In this document: piece by piece, positions 8,872 to 19,164 of the stretch
Numbering within the stretch: position 1 is the stretch's first letter
How the letters are laid out: the number at the start of each line of letters is the position of its first letter
Assembly (NCBI GenBank): GCA_019232795.1
Contig: JAFANH010000027.1
Location: 1-64,000, forward strand
DNA length: 64,000 bases
Direction: 5' to 3'
From: Burkholderiaceae bacterium
GTDB lineage: Bacteria; Pseudomonadota; Gammaproteobacteria; Burkholderiales; Burkholderiaceae_D
Translations under genes and position numbers: made by a program
Notes under the pieces: model-generated
Databases searched by the model: none
The model's input: only the letters and a program-made list of their open reading frames with translations
What the model was told of the DNA's origin: nothing

Positions 8872-8886
8872 TGAAAAAATGCTACA
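8872..8886 (-). promoter_or_regulatory. Putative HexR operator upstream of zwf
   Basis: Read on the minus strand, the site is TGTAGCATTTTTTCA, ending 60 bp before the zwf start. It matches the edd-upstream site (10805-10819) at 11 of 15 positions and carries the TGTAG half-site expected from known HexR boxes. Direct observation is limited to the match; binding is inferred. Confidence 0.55.
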
Positions 8887-8921
8887 CGGCGCGTAAAAAA
8901 TCTTTCGAAGCGAACACACTT

Positions 8922-10559
8922 TCAAAGCGCCGCCTTGGCCTTGGCGATGAGTCCGTTGGTGGAACTGTCGTGCGCTTGCGGCTGGGCGTCACCGCTCAAT
9001 TCCGATTCGATGCGCTTGGCCAATACCTTGCCCAGCTCCACGCCCCACTGGTCGAAGCTGTTGACGTTCCATACCGCACCCTGCACGAATACCTTGTGTT
9101 CGTATAACGCAATCAGCGCACCCAGGCTGGCCGGCGTCAGGCGTTCCAGCAGGATGGTGTTGCTGGGGCGGTTGCCGGGGAAAATCTTGTGCGGCAGCAG
9201 GGCGGCAATATCCGTTTCAGACAACGACTGCGCTTGCAGTTCGGCGCGCACTTCGTCGGCATTCTTGCCGCGCATCAGCGCTTCCGACTGTGCAAAGCAA
9301 TTCGCCAACAAGGCCGGCTGGTGACCGGGCAGGGCGTGGTTGGGCTTGAGCGCGGCGATGAAATCGACCGGAATCACGTCGGTGCCCTGGTGCAGCAGCT
9401 GGAAGTAGGCATGCTGGCCGTTGGTGCCGACGTTGCCCCATACGGCCGGGCAGGTCGCCTCGTTCAATACGGTACCGTCGCGCGTGACGCGCTTGCCGTT
9501 GCTTTCCATTTCCAGTTGCTGCAGGTAATCGGCGAACTGGCTCAAGTCCTGGTGGTAGGGCGCGATCGAAATCGAGCTGCTGCCTAAGTAATTGCGATTC
9601 CAGATGCCGACCATGGCCAACAGCACAGGCATGTTTTGTTCCAGCGGCGCGTTGCGGAAGTGTTCGTCCATGGCGTGCGCACCGGCCAGGAAAGCGGCAA
9701 AGCCTTCGGCGCCGATGGCCAGCGCCAGCGGCAGGCCGATCGCCGACCAGATCGAGTAGCGGCCGCCGACCCAGTCCCAGAACGGGAACATATTGGCAGT
9801 ATCGATGCCGAACGCAGACACGGCCGTGGCGTTGGTCGAGACGGCGACGAAGTGCCTGGCCAAATCCGCCGTACTGCCTGCCTTCAGGAACCAGTTGCGC
9901 GCCGTGCCGGCGTTGAGCATGGTTTCCGCCGTGGTGAAGGTCTTGGACGCGATCACGAACAGCGTGGTTTCGGGATTCAGGCGTGCCAGCGCGGCGTCGA
10001 GGTCGTGGCCGTCGACATTGGCGACGAAGTGCAGGTTCAACGTTGGTTGCGCATAGCTGCGCAGGGCGTGGCAGGCCATTTCCGGGCCCAGGTCGGAGCC
10101 GCCTATGCCGATGTTGACCACGTCGGTGATGGTTTTGCCGGTAAAGCCGAGCCAGGCGCCTGAGCGCACGCGCTCGGCAAAGGCGTAGACGCGTTCGAGC
10201 ACGGCATGCACGTCGGCGTTGACATCACGGCCTTCGATGACCAGTTTTGTACCGCGCGGCGCGCGTAGGGCAGTGTGCAGCACGGCGCGCTTCTCAGTCA
10301 GGTTGATCTTGTCGCCGCGGAACATGGCGTCGCGCTGCGCTTCAACCTTGTACGCTCGAGCCAGACCGCACAACAGCTGTACGGTATCTTGCGTCAGAAT
10401 GTTCTTCGAATAGTCCAGGAACAGGCCGGCGGCTTCGAGCGAAAATTGCTGGAAACGCTGAGTGTCCCGGGCGAACAAGTCGCGCAGTTGCCAGCTTTGC
10501 GCAATTGCGCAATGATCTTGAAGAGCAGTGGCTGCGTGGCTGGGGCTGGACGTAATCAT
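8922..10559 (-). CDS. pgi: Glucose-6-phosphate isomerase
   Basis: 545-aa enzyme interconverting glucose-6-phosphate and fructose-6-phosphate. Family signatures are present: GIGGSDLGPEM (about 150-160), FVIASKTFTTAETM, DWVGGRYSIWSAIG, and the C-terminal FVQGAVWNVNSFDQWGVELGK. It lies upstream of zwf on the same strand with about 110 bp between them, and is divergent from edd. The 310-bp divergent region carries two HexR-like sites, one near each gene. Confidence 0.97.
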   Translation of the reverse strand: MITSSPSHAATALQDHCAIAQSWQLRDLFARDTQRFQQFSLEAAGLFLDYSKNILTQDTVQLLCGLARAYKVEAQRDAMFRGDKINLTEKRAVLHTALRAPRGTKLVIEGRDVNADVHAVLERVYAFAERVRSGAWLGFTGKTITDVVNIGIGGSDLGPEMACHALRSYAQPTLNLHFVANVDGHDLDAALARLNPETTLFVIASKTFTTAETMLNAGTARNWFLKAGSTADLARHFVAVSTNATAVSAFGIDTANMFPFWDWVGGRYSIWSAIGLPLALAIGAEGFAAFLAGAHAMDEHFRNAPLEQNMPVLLAMVGIWNRNYLGSSSISIAPYHQDLSQFADYLQQLEMESNGKRVTRDGTVLNEATCPAVWGNVGTNGQHAYFQLLHQGTDVIPVDFIAALKPNHALPGHQPALLANCFAQSEALMRGKNADEVRAELQAQSLSETDIAALLPHKIFPGNRPSNTILLERLTPASLGALIALYEHKVFVQGAVWNVNSFDQWGVELGKVLAKRIESELSGDAQPQAHDSSTNGLIAKAKAAL

Positions 10560-10625
10560 GGTGACGGAGATGAGCGCAGGCGTGTCGGTGGCGAATGAAG
10601 TTTTGTGAAACTATACATCAAAAAA

Positions 10626-10640
10626 AGAAAATTCACTACA
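10626..10640 (-). promoter_or_regulatory. Putative HexR operator upstream of pgi
   Basis: On the minus strand the sequence is TGTAGTGAATTTTCT, 67 bp before the pgi start. It matches the edd-side site at 12 of 15 positions and shares the exact TGTAGT half-site. The second half-site is imperfect, so this could be a weaker operator. Confidence 0.5.
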
Positions 10641-10804
10641 AAATTGCCTGGACTCGAGAGTCGATAGTTGTTTTTGAAGAATTCTCCTGCTTATTCATAG
10701 AGAATTTGTAAAATACTGCATAAATTTCTTCGTGGGAAATATTGCAAAATGATGACGAAGTTCGGTAAAAATGCAATGAATAAGGGCGGCAATTTAAAAT
10801 AATA

Positions 10805-10819
10805 TGTAGTAAAATTTCA
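10805..10819 (+). promoter_or_regulatory. Putative HexR operator upstream of edd
   Basis: TGTAGTAAAATTTCA, 51 bp before the edd ATG, differs from the ideal palindrome TGTAGTNNNATTACA only near its end. It is the best of three related sites in the cluster (zwf, pgi, edd). It lies in a strongly AT-rich 310-bp region between the divergent pgi and edd genes, where the promoters must be. Repression relieved by KDPG would couple edd-eda to glucose supply. Confidence 0.6.
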
Positions 10820-10869
10820 GTAATCGATCCATATTGGATTCGAAACCAGCCCTCGGTAAGGAAGCAATC

Positions 10870-12719
<1,850 letters not shown>

Positions 12720-12723
<4 letters not shown>

Positions 12724-13361
12724 AACTGATGCCCGACATGCTGGAAGTGATGCGCACCTCGCCGGTGATTCCGGTGATTGCGATCGACGACATCAATCAC
12801 GCCGTACCGCTGGCCAAGGCGCTGGTGGCGGGCGGCATTCGCGTGCTCGAAGTCACGCTGCGCACCGAGCACGGTCTGCCGGCAATCCGCGCCATGGCCG
12901 AGCAGGTGCCGGGCGCGATTGTCGGCGTCGGCACCCTGACGCGACCCGAAGAATTCTTCGCCGCGCGCGAAGCCGGTGCCGTGTTCGGCGTGTCGCCGGG
13001 CCTGACGCCCAGCCTGATCGAAGCGGCGCGCGCCAGCGGCTTGCCGCTGCTGCCCGGCGTGATGACGCCGTCCGAAGTGATGGCCGCGCGTGAAGCCGGT
13101 TTCCGCCAACTGAAGCTGTTCCCCGCTGTTCCAGCAGGAGGCGTCGGCATGCTCAACGCCATCGCCGGCCCGCTGGCCGATGTGACCTTCTGCCCCACCG
13201 GCGGCATCAGCGAAAGCACGGCGCCGCAATTCCTGGCCTGCAAGAACGTGGCCTGCGTCGGCGGATCGTGGCTGACGCCCAAGGACGCGATGCAGGCGGG
13301 GGATTGGGGGCGGATTACAGCGTTGGCGACGGCGGCGAGTGCTTTGCGTAAGGCGAGCTAA
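12720..13361 (+). CDS. eda: 2-keto-3-deoxy-6-phosphogluconate aldolase
   Basis: 213-aa class I aldolase that splits KDPG into pyruvate and glyceraldehyde-3-phosphate. Key parts are [13 protein letters not shown] with the catalytic Glu, [20 protein letters not shown] with the Schiff-base Lys, and CPTGGISE for phosphate binding. The start ATG at 12720 overlaps the edd stop by 4 bp. A longer open frame beginning at 12558 reads through edd in another frame and is not credible. A strong terminator follows at 13410. Confidence 0.96.
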
Positions 13362-13409
13362 AAAAGTATCTCCAAAGCCTGACTTGCCTAAGTTACAAAG
13401 ATAAGTCGC

Positions 13410-13450
13410 AAAGGGAAATCCATCGGCTCCACCGGGATTTCCCTTTTTTT
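13410..13450 (+). terminator. Rho-independent terminator after edd-eda
   Basis: AAAGGGAAATCC (13410-13421) pairs perfectly with GGATTTCCCTTT (13435-13446) around a 13-nt loop and runs into seven Ts. It ends the edd-eda transcript and separates it from the HigBA genes. Confidence 0.9.
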
Positions 13451-13493
13451 GTGATTGCCTTGATACTTGGAACGCTACGCTATACAATAAGCC

Positions 13494-13772
13494 ATGATAA
13501 AAACATTCCGGCATAAGGGATTGCAGCTCTTTTATGAGACAGGAAGCAAAGCCGGCATACAGCCTAGCCACGCGTCCAAGCTGCGGCGCCAGTTGAGTCA
13601 ACTGGATTTTGCCAAAAGCGTAGAAGATATGAATGTGCCCGGTTGGGGGTTGCATGCGTTGGCCGGCAATCTCGAACAACACTATGCGGTATCGGTGAAC
13701 GGCAATTGGCGCTTGACCTTCAAGTTCGAAATGGGCGATGCCGTTTTGGTTGATTATCAGGATTACCACTAG
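13494..13772 (+). CDS. higB: HigB-type toxin of a type II toxin-antitoxin system
   Basis: 92-aa protein of the RelE/ParE/HigB fold: MIKTFRHKGLQLFYETG at the start, a central LDFAKSVEDMNVPGWGLHAL, and NGNWRLTFKFEMGDAVLVDYQDYH at the end, all typical of HigB mRNA interferases that cut ribosome-bound mRNA. Unlike most type II systems the toxin gene comes first, which is the normal order in hig loci. The antitoxin gene follows 9 bp later. Codon use is slightly more AT-rich than in edd-eda, as often in mobile TA modules. Confidence 0.92.
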   Translation: MIKTFRHKGLQLFYETGSKAGIQPSHASKLRRQLSQLDFAKSVEDMNVPGWGLHALAGNLEQHYAVSVNGNWRLTFKFEMGDAVLVDYQDYH

Positions 13773-13781
13773 GAACGAATC

Positions 13782-14096
13782 ATGAGCAGAATGCACAATC
13801 CACCTTATCCCGGTGAAACCTTGCGTGAAGACGTTTTGCCGGCTTTGGGATTGAACGTGACTGAAGCTGCCGCTCAATTGGGCGTGACTCGAGCGGCGCT
13901 GTCGCGGGTGCTGAATGGGCGTGCGGCGATATCGCCGATAATGGCCTTGCGTCTTGAGGCTTGGTTAGGCGTGGAGCACGGGGGGCGTGCCGATCTGTGG
14001 CTGGCACAACAGAGTGCCTATGACTTGTGGCGGGCTAGGAAAGCTGGGATGCCCAAGGTGAAACGTGCCTCTGGCGGCAGAGGCATCAATACCTAA
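13782..14096 (+). CDS. higA: HigA-type antitoxin
   Basis: 104-aa protein of the HigA/VapI family. It starts with the hallmark NPPYPGETLREDVLPALG, followed by a Cro/C1-type helix-turn-helix (VTEAAAQLGVTRAALSRVLNGRAAIS, about 28-53) and the ALRLEAWLG segment. HigA neutralises HigB and represses the promoter in front of higB; that promoter should lie at about 13455-13490. The C-terminal tail (PKVKRASGGRG) is basic and probably unstructured. Confidence 0.93.
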   Translation: MSRMHNPPYPGETLREDVLPALGLNVTEAAAQLGVTRAALSRVLNGRAAISPIMALRLEAWLGVEHGGRADLWLAQQSAYDLWRARKAGMPKVKRASGGRGINT

Positions 14097-14172
14097 GTGG
14101 GTTGAAGATTAGCTGTCCATCTGAGGTTTGCGAAGATGCCTCGGATCGGCAAGAGGGTATGAAGAGCAGGAA

Positions 14173-14628
14173 TTAACGTTCGCAGAAACAGATGCTGTTT
14201 CCCTTGTCAAACACGATGTGCCACACCCCTGGCGCATCGCGCCGCCAAATTGAGCTGAAGGTGGAAATCAGCTTGCCGTTCTCGTCGCGAACCGGCCCGG
14301 TGCTGATGGCCAGCGTGCCGCTGGCCAGTACTTCAACGCGTTCCGGCTCCCAGGAAAACGGCGCAGTCTTTTCCATGTAATACGGTCGCCAGGCTGCCGC
14401 AATCTGCTCGCGCCCATGTAGCGCCTTGTCGCGCTGCAGAAACACTGCTTCTTCGGAAACAAAAGACTGGAACGCGGCAAAGTCGCGCGTAGCCATGGTT
14501 TTGGCAAAGGCGCGTTCGGTCGCCAATACCTCGCGCTGCAATTCCTGGTCCGCGCTTTGCGCATGCGCAAATGCGGGCACAAGGCAAGGAAGGCAAAGCA
14601 GGGCAAATCGCATCAATCGGCTCTTCAT
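14173..14628 (-). CDS. Secreted SnoaL/DUF4440-like protein
   Basis: 151-aa protein with a Sec signal peptide (RFALLCLPCLVPAFAHA, cleavage near residue 23) and an NTF2-like cone fold: ATERAFAKTMATRDFAAFQSFVSEEAVFL and a C-terminal SSIWRRDAPGVWHIVFDKG. The family has many small-molecule-binding members and some enzymes; no function can be assigned. The start at 14628 is chosen because GGAGGGATGAG precedes it and a signal peptide follows at once; the open frame extends upstream to 15120 only by chance. Confidence 0.85.
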   Translation of the reverse strand: MKSRLMRFALLCLPCLVPAFAHAQSADQELQREVLATERAFAKTMATRDFAAFQSFVSEEAVFLQRDKALHGREQIAAAWRPYYMEKTAPFSWEPERVEVLASGTLAISTGPVRDENGKLISTFSSIWRRDAPGVWHIVFDKGNSICFCER

Positions 14629-14739
14629 CTCATCCCTCCGCAGGTAGGTCCATCGGGGAATCCGCGCCGGAGCTTTGTTGCCTTCGGCTTTTGCTTTATA
14701 GTGCAAGCCTATCATTGTTGACAACGCCGGAGTGTTGCC

Positions 14740-15018
14740 GTGAATCCCAATCCCATACGCCGCAAGGTCTGCCAAGCCGCAGGCGCTGCGCTCGCGCTGA
14801 TTCCCGTCGCCGTCATCGGCCAGTCGGCACAGGCTGCCACTAACGCGAAACTGCGTGAGGAATTGCATTACCAGGATACGCCCAAAGGCGACATGAAATG
14901 CCTGACTTGCCTGGAGTATGCGCCGGGCAAGAAGGAAGGGTTCGGGACCTGCAAGGTGATTCCGGGCGACGACGAGATCGCGGCGGAAGGCTACTGCGCG
15001 AGTTGGAATTCCATGTAG
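14740..15018 (+). CDS. High-potential iron-sulfur protein (HiPIP)
   Basis: 92-aa periplasmic electron carrier. The N-terminus (IRRKVCQAAGAALALIPVAV) looks like a twin-arginine-type export signal. The mature part has the HiPIP cysteine pattern C54-x2-C57-x13-C71-x14-C86 that holds one [4Fe-4S](3+/2+) cluster. The start is GTG with GGAG upstream. HiPIPs donate electrons to cytochrome oxidases or photosynthetic centres. The gene ends 2 bp before the left island junction, so in the island-free ancestor it probably sat beside the tRNA-Arg gene. Confidence 0.93.
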   Translation: MNPNPIRRKVCQAAGAALALIPVAVIGQSAQAATNAKLREELHYQDTPKGDMKCLTCLEYAPGKKEGFGTCKVIPGDDEIAAEGYCASWNSM

Positions 15019-15020
15019 GA

Positions 15021-15049
15021 GGGTGGCCTGCCCAAGAGGATTCGAACCT
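15021..15049. other. Left attachment site (attL): tRNA-Arg 3' fragment
   Basis: A 29-bp exact copy of the 3' end of the tRNA-Arg gene (T-arm and acceptor end, minus-strand sense) lies 2 bp after the HiPIP stop. The match breaks at 15050. The rest of a tRNA is absent, so this is a displaced 3' end left by site-specific insertion. Confidence 0.88.
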
Positions 15050-15363
15050 TTATATAGGGTTAACGCACAAAAGTATCGATACAAATTTTGAAATTTACCT
15101 ATGAAAATGAGGTAAATCATAAATATGCAAATGGGTGCGTATTATCCTTGCCCCGTCTCCCCGCAATGATTTGACGGTACTTTCTCTTTTTGTATAGTCA
15201 TCCAACCGGGAACACAACGTTCTTTCCAAAAGGCGTCCTTCAGTAAAAAACTCATGAAGATGCGAACCAGCACCTGAATGACCGCATTGCCCAAGCAATG
15301 GCTGAGATTGCGTTGGAGCGCGAAAGCGCCCGAAGGAAGCCTGTTGGCTTATGGCTACTCCGG
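15050..15363. other. AT-rich non-coding stretch inside the left island end
   Basis: No credible gene. A short open frame ending at about 15430 (containing LNDRIAQAMAEIALERESA) could be the tail of a degraded gene, possibly what remains of an integration module, but I cannot identify it. The stretch lies between attL and the 3' end of the LysR gene. Confidence 0.4.
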
Positions 15364-16221
15364 TCAAGCCAACTCATTTGCGTCGAATACCTCGGCCAAA
15401 ATGGCGCAGAACTCCTCGAGCTCTGCTGAGTTGTTCTGCCGATTTGTGGCCAAAACCACTTCGAGCGGTTCAATTTTCGGGAAGCCATCTCGTGAGTCGA
15501 GGACTCGAAATGTGTCGTTTACCGACTGGCTCGGTATTGCGCTCACAACAACTCCAGCGTTAACTGCGGCGATAATGCCGTTCAGCGTGCTGCTTTCATG
15601 TAGACATACATATTCGATTTGAGCTCGTTGAAGTGCAGTTACAGCATGTGTTCTGGCGACGCTGCCTGGCGAAAAAAGTGCAACGGGCATGGGTCTTCTG
15701 CGCCACAACTCACGAGAAGAACGCGATACCCATTGAACCGACAGTGTCGACAATAGCTTGCCATTAATTTGACGTCCGCGAATTCCTGCAGCGACGTCAA
15801 GAGCGCCATCTTTCAGCATTTGCGCCAACATCGCTGTAGATGCTGTAACCACTTCAATGCGTACTTCAGGTCGCGCAATATGGAAATCACGCAATGCGTG
15901 TGCAAGCAAGTCCATATGGATTTCCAATATTCCGACTCGCAACGCCGGTTTATTTCTGTAACGAACAGAATATAGTGCTTCGCCCTCCAAGACTAGCATC
16001 TCCCTGGCATAGGCGAGAAGTATTTCCCCTGCGCTTGTCAGCGTTGCTTTCTTTGCGCCACGCACAAATAAATCGGCGCGAACAATTTCTTCCAGCTGAC
16101 GCATTTGCATACTGATTGCGGCTGGTGTCTTGTTTACGGCCTTCGCGGCAACGGCAAAGCTTTGGTTATCTGCTGCCGCGATGAACCCACGAAGTTGTTC
16201 GAGTGTTGGCTTTCGTCCCAT
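15364..16221 (-). CDS. LysR family transcriptional regulator
   Basis: 285 aa from the chosen start. The N-terminal winged helix-turn-helix is clear (PTLEQLRGFIAAADNQSFAVAAKAVNKTPAAISMQMRQLEE). A substrate-binding domain follows (about 90-285), with LRVGILEIHMDLLAHAL and FSPGSVARTHAV. The ATG at 16221 places the conserved PTLEQL at residue 4, as usual; the frame is open to 16290 (another ATG), and neither start has a strong ribosome-binding site. The inducer and targets are unknown. It is divergent from a chemoreceptor gene, its most likely neighbour target. Confidence 0.88.
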   Translation of the reverse strand: MGRKPTLEQLRGFIAAADNQSFAVAAKAVNKTPAAISMQMRQLEEIVRADLFVRGAKKATLTSAGEILLAYAREMLVLEGEALYSVRYRNKPALRVGILEIHMDLLAHALRDFHIARPEVRIEVVTASTAMLAQMLKDGALDVAAGIRGRQINGKLLSTLSVQWVSRSSRELWRRRPMPVALFSPGSVARTHAVTALQRAQIEYVCLHESSTLNGIIAAVNAGVVVSAIPSQSVNDTFRVLDSRDGFPKIEPLEVVLATNRQNNSAELEEFCAILAEVFDANELA

Positions 16222-16457
16222 AAGCGATAAGAAAAATTTAGCCTCATCAGTAAAATCTTTTTGCTTTACGAGGCCAAAGACAATACACATACTTTCGATG
16301 AATCAAATTGACTTACATCAAAATTCGTTTGGTTTTTTTTATTTGATTTGCTTCACGTGAAAGACAACTGATTTTCCTTATGACATACCGAGTGCATCAA
16401 CTTTAAATAGTCGCAAAAAAATGCGGTTGGCAAGAACGCAAATAATGAGGAGCCGGG

Positions 16458-18149
16458 ATGCGCGAGAATCTTCCTGTAATAAACCAAGAGTACGTTCTTC
16501 CAGATGGCGAGGTAATAATCACTCGCACGGATAGCCATAGCCATATCACGTATGCAAACGATGCATTCATTCGCAGCAGCGGATTCGCGCGCGAGGAATT
16601 GCATGGAGAACCGCAAAACATTGTGCGTCACCCTGACATGCCGGCAAAAGTATTCGCCGATATGTGGAAGACTTTGCGGGATGACAAACCATGGACGGGG
16701 GTAGTTAAAAATCGAAGAAAAGATGGTGGCTACTACTGGGTGGTCGCCAACGTGACTCCCGTGTATGAATCTGGCAAAAAAGTTGGCTACATGTCGGTCA
16801 GGACAAAGCCAACTCAAGTTCAAATAAATACAGCGGCGGAGTTGTACCGCAAGATTCGAAATGGCGAAGACAGGGACTTTATTCTGCGTCGAGGAGAAGT
16901 TATACCAAGGGGAATAATGGGAGTTGCAAACAATATTTTGCGGTGTCCTGTGCATATTCGACTTTGGGTAGTGATGTTCAGCCTTGTGCTTATGACGCTC
17001 CTGGACGCCATTTTTTCCACGGGTTTTGGAAAAGTCTTCGGTAATGACAGTTCGAATCATTTGGTATGGGTGCTTTTCGCATTTAGCGCGGCAATTGGTC
17101 TTGGAGCCACACTCTACTTGTCGGGTCAGGTGCTGCGTCCGTTAAAAATATTGAATGAGATGGCGTTCGAAGTAGTCTCCGGCAAGGTGCAAACGCAGTT
17201 TCCTGAACAGGGCGACGTGGTGACAAGACGACTTGGGCGCATGTTGAATCAAATGAATGCCAAGGTGGTGGGCGTGCTATTGGATGCAAAAACGGCCATA
17301 GGGGTTATCAAGGTCGCGTCTGAGCGACAGGCCGCCAGCAATTCTGACTTATCACAACGCAATGAAGAACAAGCCAGCGCGGTGGAGGAAATCACAGCAA
17401 CGCTTTCGCAGGTAGCTGATGGCTCCCGGCAGAACACCGTACGAGCGGGTAAGGTATCGGTTGCTGCGCGGGAAACTTCAACAACTGCTTCAAGCGCTGC
17501 AAGTGAGGTAAAAAAAGTCGTCGACCTCACCTCTGAGCTGGCGAAGCAATCAAAAAAGGTTTCGGAAATCGCGTCCGTAATCGACGTTATTGCGTTCCAA
17601 ACTAACATACTGGCCTTAAATGCCTCGGTTGAGGCCGCGAGGGCTGGAGAAAGCGGCCGCGGCTTTGCAGTGGTGGCAACCGAAGTTCGCAGCCTATCGG
17701 CAAAGACGGCTGATGCCGCGAAGGAGATAAAGAATTTACTTGCTGAGTCGGCCGGAGCGATATCTGAAGTGGAGGTGGTCGCCGCCTTCGCAGGGAAGTC
17801 GATGAACGGTGTTGAAGCAATGGTGAATACATTGTTGGGGGCAGTTGCTGATATTGCGCGGGCAAGCCAGGAACAAAGTAGGGAAATAGAAAGCATTAAC
17901 TTGGCGATGGCACAGGTTGCGCAGCTTACGGAAAGAAATGCGACCCTTGTTGAACAAACTGCGGAAGGTGCATTCGAGCTGGAACGGCAAGCGCTTCATT
18001 TGGAAGATGGTGTAAACGTCTTTATGTTGGGCGATTCAAGTGGTAGCCATCAGGGGAAACTTGTTTCGTTACCCAGGGCATACATTGCCGAGCCTGATGT
18101 CAATCAGGGTAGGGGGCAATTAATTTACACCAGGGGCCGTCGTCATTGA
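16458..18149 (+). CDS. Aer-like methyl-accepting chemotaxis protein with N-terminal PAS domain (I)
   Basis: 563 aa. An Aer-type PAS domain fills about residues 8-115 ([46 protein letters not shown]), which in Aer binds FAD and senses redox or oxygen. Two membrane segments follow at about 170-220, then a HAMP-like linker. The conserved signalling hairpin carries the motif [20 protein letters not shown] near residue 385. It should feed CheA/CheW. AGGAG precedes the ATG. It is about 60% similar by eye to the second receptor at 24724, mainly in PAS and tip. The C-terminus lacks an obvious CheR-binding pentapeptide. Confidence 0.92.
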   Translation: MRENLPVINQEYVLPDGEVIITRTDSHSHITYANDAFIRSSGFAREELHGEPQNIVRHPDMPAKVFADMWKTLRDDKPWTGVVKNRRKDGGYYWVVANVTPVYESGKKVGYMSVRTKPTQVQINTAAELYRKIRNGEDRDFILRRGEVIPRGIMGVANNILRCPVHIRLWVVMFSLVLMTLLDAIFSTGFGKVFGNDSSNHLVWVLFAFSAAIGLGATLYLSGQVLRPLKILNEMAFEVVSGKVQTQFPEQGDVVTRRLGRMLNQMNAKVVGVLLDAKTAIGVIKVASERQAASNSDLSQRNEEQASAVEEITATLSQVADGSRQNTVRAGKVSVAARETSTTASSAASEVKKVVDLTSELAKQSKKVSEIASVIDVIAFQTNILALNASVEAARAGESGRGFAVVATEVRSLSAKTADAAKEIKNLLAESAGAISEVEVVAAFAGKSMNGVEAMVNTLLGAVADIARASQEQSREIESINLAMAQVAQLTERNATLVEQTAEGAFELERQALHLEDGVNVFMLGDSSGSHQGKLVSLPRAYIAEPDVNQGRGQLIYTRGRRH

Positions 18150-18814
18150 ATTTCGGAAAGCCGTTCAGTCAGATAGATTTTTACGCTCGCACGTAACTCG
18201 TTGCTGGCGCCCGGCGCATTGGATGCAAAAGGGTCAAAAGACAGTGAAATCAGAGTGCGCATGTTGTACAACATAATTACTGCAATTTTCTTGACGTCTC
18301 TGCGCTTCAAGCTTGGGGCATGGGTACGCACGGCCTTCTCAATTCTTTCCAGATTTCGTTTGCGCACTGAATCGCGAGCGATGGAGCCTTCGAATTCGTC
18401 TTCAAGCAAAGTCAATATGGCGTTGTGCTTTTTGTAGGTGTCCGTATAAACATCCAGCAATAGGTCACAAAATTCCGCATGTGCGACATGGGGAGCCTTT
18501 GACATCACGCCGTCCCATTGCTTTTCGAAGGTCTCAGTGTAGAGCTCAAGCAGTGCAATCGCTATCAATTCTTTGTTCGGGAAGATTCTATATAGCGAGC
18601 TTGAATTTGTTTCAGACCGCTTGGCGATTTCCCTCATCGTTGTTTCATGATAACCACGTTCACGAAAAGCGTCGGCTGCAGCCTTCAATATCAAGGCGAC
18701 GCGTGCTTGCCCTATTTTTTGTTGTGGAGTCAATGCTGCAGGGTGTAAATCTGAAGCGTTCGAATCACTTGGCATACCACCGTAAAACTTGTCCGCGCCT
18801 TCTGCCATTTTCAT
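18143..18814 (-). CDS. TetR/AcrR family transcriptional regulator (I)
   Basis: 223 aa. The TetR helix-turn-helix covers about residues 36-85 ([44 protein letters not shown]). The C-terminal ligand domain is not similar to the island's other two TetR proteins. It faces the RND efflux operon across a 350-bp intergenic region that holds a tandem pair of GTCANNATGAC sites, so it may control the pump. The start ATG at 18814 has GGAG 8 bp upstream. Its end overlaps the end of the chemoreceptor gene by 7 bp. Confidence 0.9.
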   Translation of the reverse strand: MKMAEGADKFYGGMPSDSNASDLHPAALTPQQKIGQARVALILKAAADAFRERGYHETTMREIAKRSETNSSSLYRIFPNKELIAIALLELYTETFEKQWDGVMSKAPHVAHAEFCDLLLDVYTDTYKKHNAILTLLEDEFEGSIARDSVRKRNLERIEKAVRTHAPSLKRRDVKKIAVIMLYNMRTLISLSFDPFASNAPGASNELRASVKIYLTERLSEIQ

Positions 18815-19082
18815 AAAGCAATCTCCGGTGAACTCCGGTCGTCATCAGTTTCTGCTTGACGTCGCCTAAATCGTCACTTCACACAAATGCAGGAAGACTC
18901 CTGCGTCGTTATTTGCTTGCTTGGCCGGTAGGCAAGTTCATTGACCAAGAGCTTGACGATGACATTGCCGGCAAGCTTCGCGCAATTCACGTGTTCCCTT
19001 TTCGGAACTTTGCCCATTTTTGCCATTCCACCAACACCATCCTGAGCATTCGTCCGTGGTGCTTTCATAAAATGCATCATAT

Positions 19083-19110
19083 GTCACAATGACGAAAAAG
19101 TCAAGATGAC
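19083..19110. promoter_or_regulatory. Tandem operator pair upstream of the RND efflux operon
   Basis: GTCACAATGAC at 19083-19093 and GTCAAGATGAC at 19100-19110, starts 17 bp apart, both fitting GTCANNATGAC. The right copy overlaps the -35 of the inferred promoter. Similar pairs with the same 17-bp spacing occur at 28336/28353, 39096/39113 and 39859/39876. Binding by one of the island TetR proteins is inferred. Confidence 0.7.
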
Positions 19111-19134
19111 AAAAACGTCGTTATGGTATATAGT
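19106..19134 (+). promoter_or_regulatory. Putative sigma-70 promoter of the RND operon
   Basis: ATGACA (19106-19111), 17-bp spacer, TATAGT (19129-19134); each hexamer is one mismatch from consensus. It sits about 30 bp before the adaptor gene start. The -35 overlaps the right operator, so a bound repressor would block polymerase. Confidence 0.5.
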
Positions 19135-19164
19135 TCAGCCACCTGACTTCGGAGGACATCGAAA

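Larger units (their letters stand above)
18815..19164. other. Divergent control region between TetR (I) and the RND operon
   Basis: 350 bp without a credible gene; the short open frames at 18856-19092 show no protein-like features. Its right end holds the tandem operator pair (19083-19110) and a promoter-like ATGACA-N17-TATAGT (19106-19134) reading into the RND operon. Confidence 0.6.

Noticed and set aside
15250-15430. Short frame with LNDRIAQAMAEIALERESA as a possible integrase remnant
   Set aside because: No recombinase motif (Arg...His-x-x-Arg...Tyr) is visible and the fragment is too short to identify.
18856-19092. Plus-strand frame of 78 codons between TetR (I) and the RND operon
   Set aside because: No ribosome-binding site, no recognisable features, and its end runs into the operator region.
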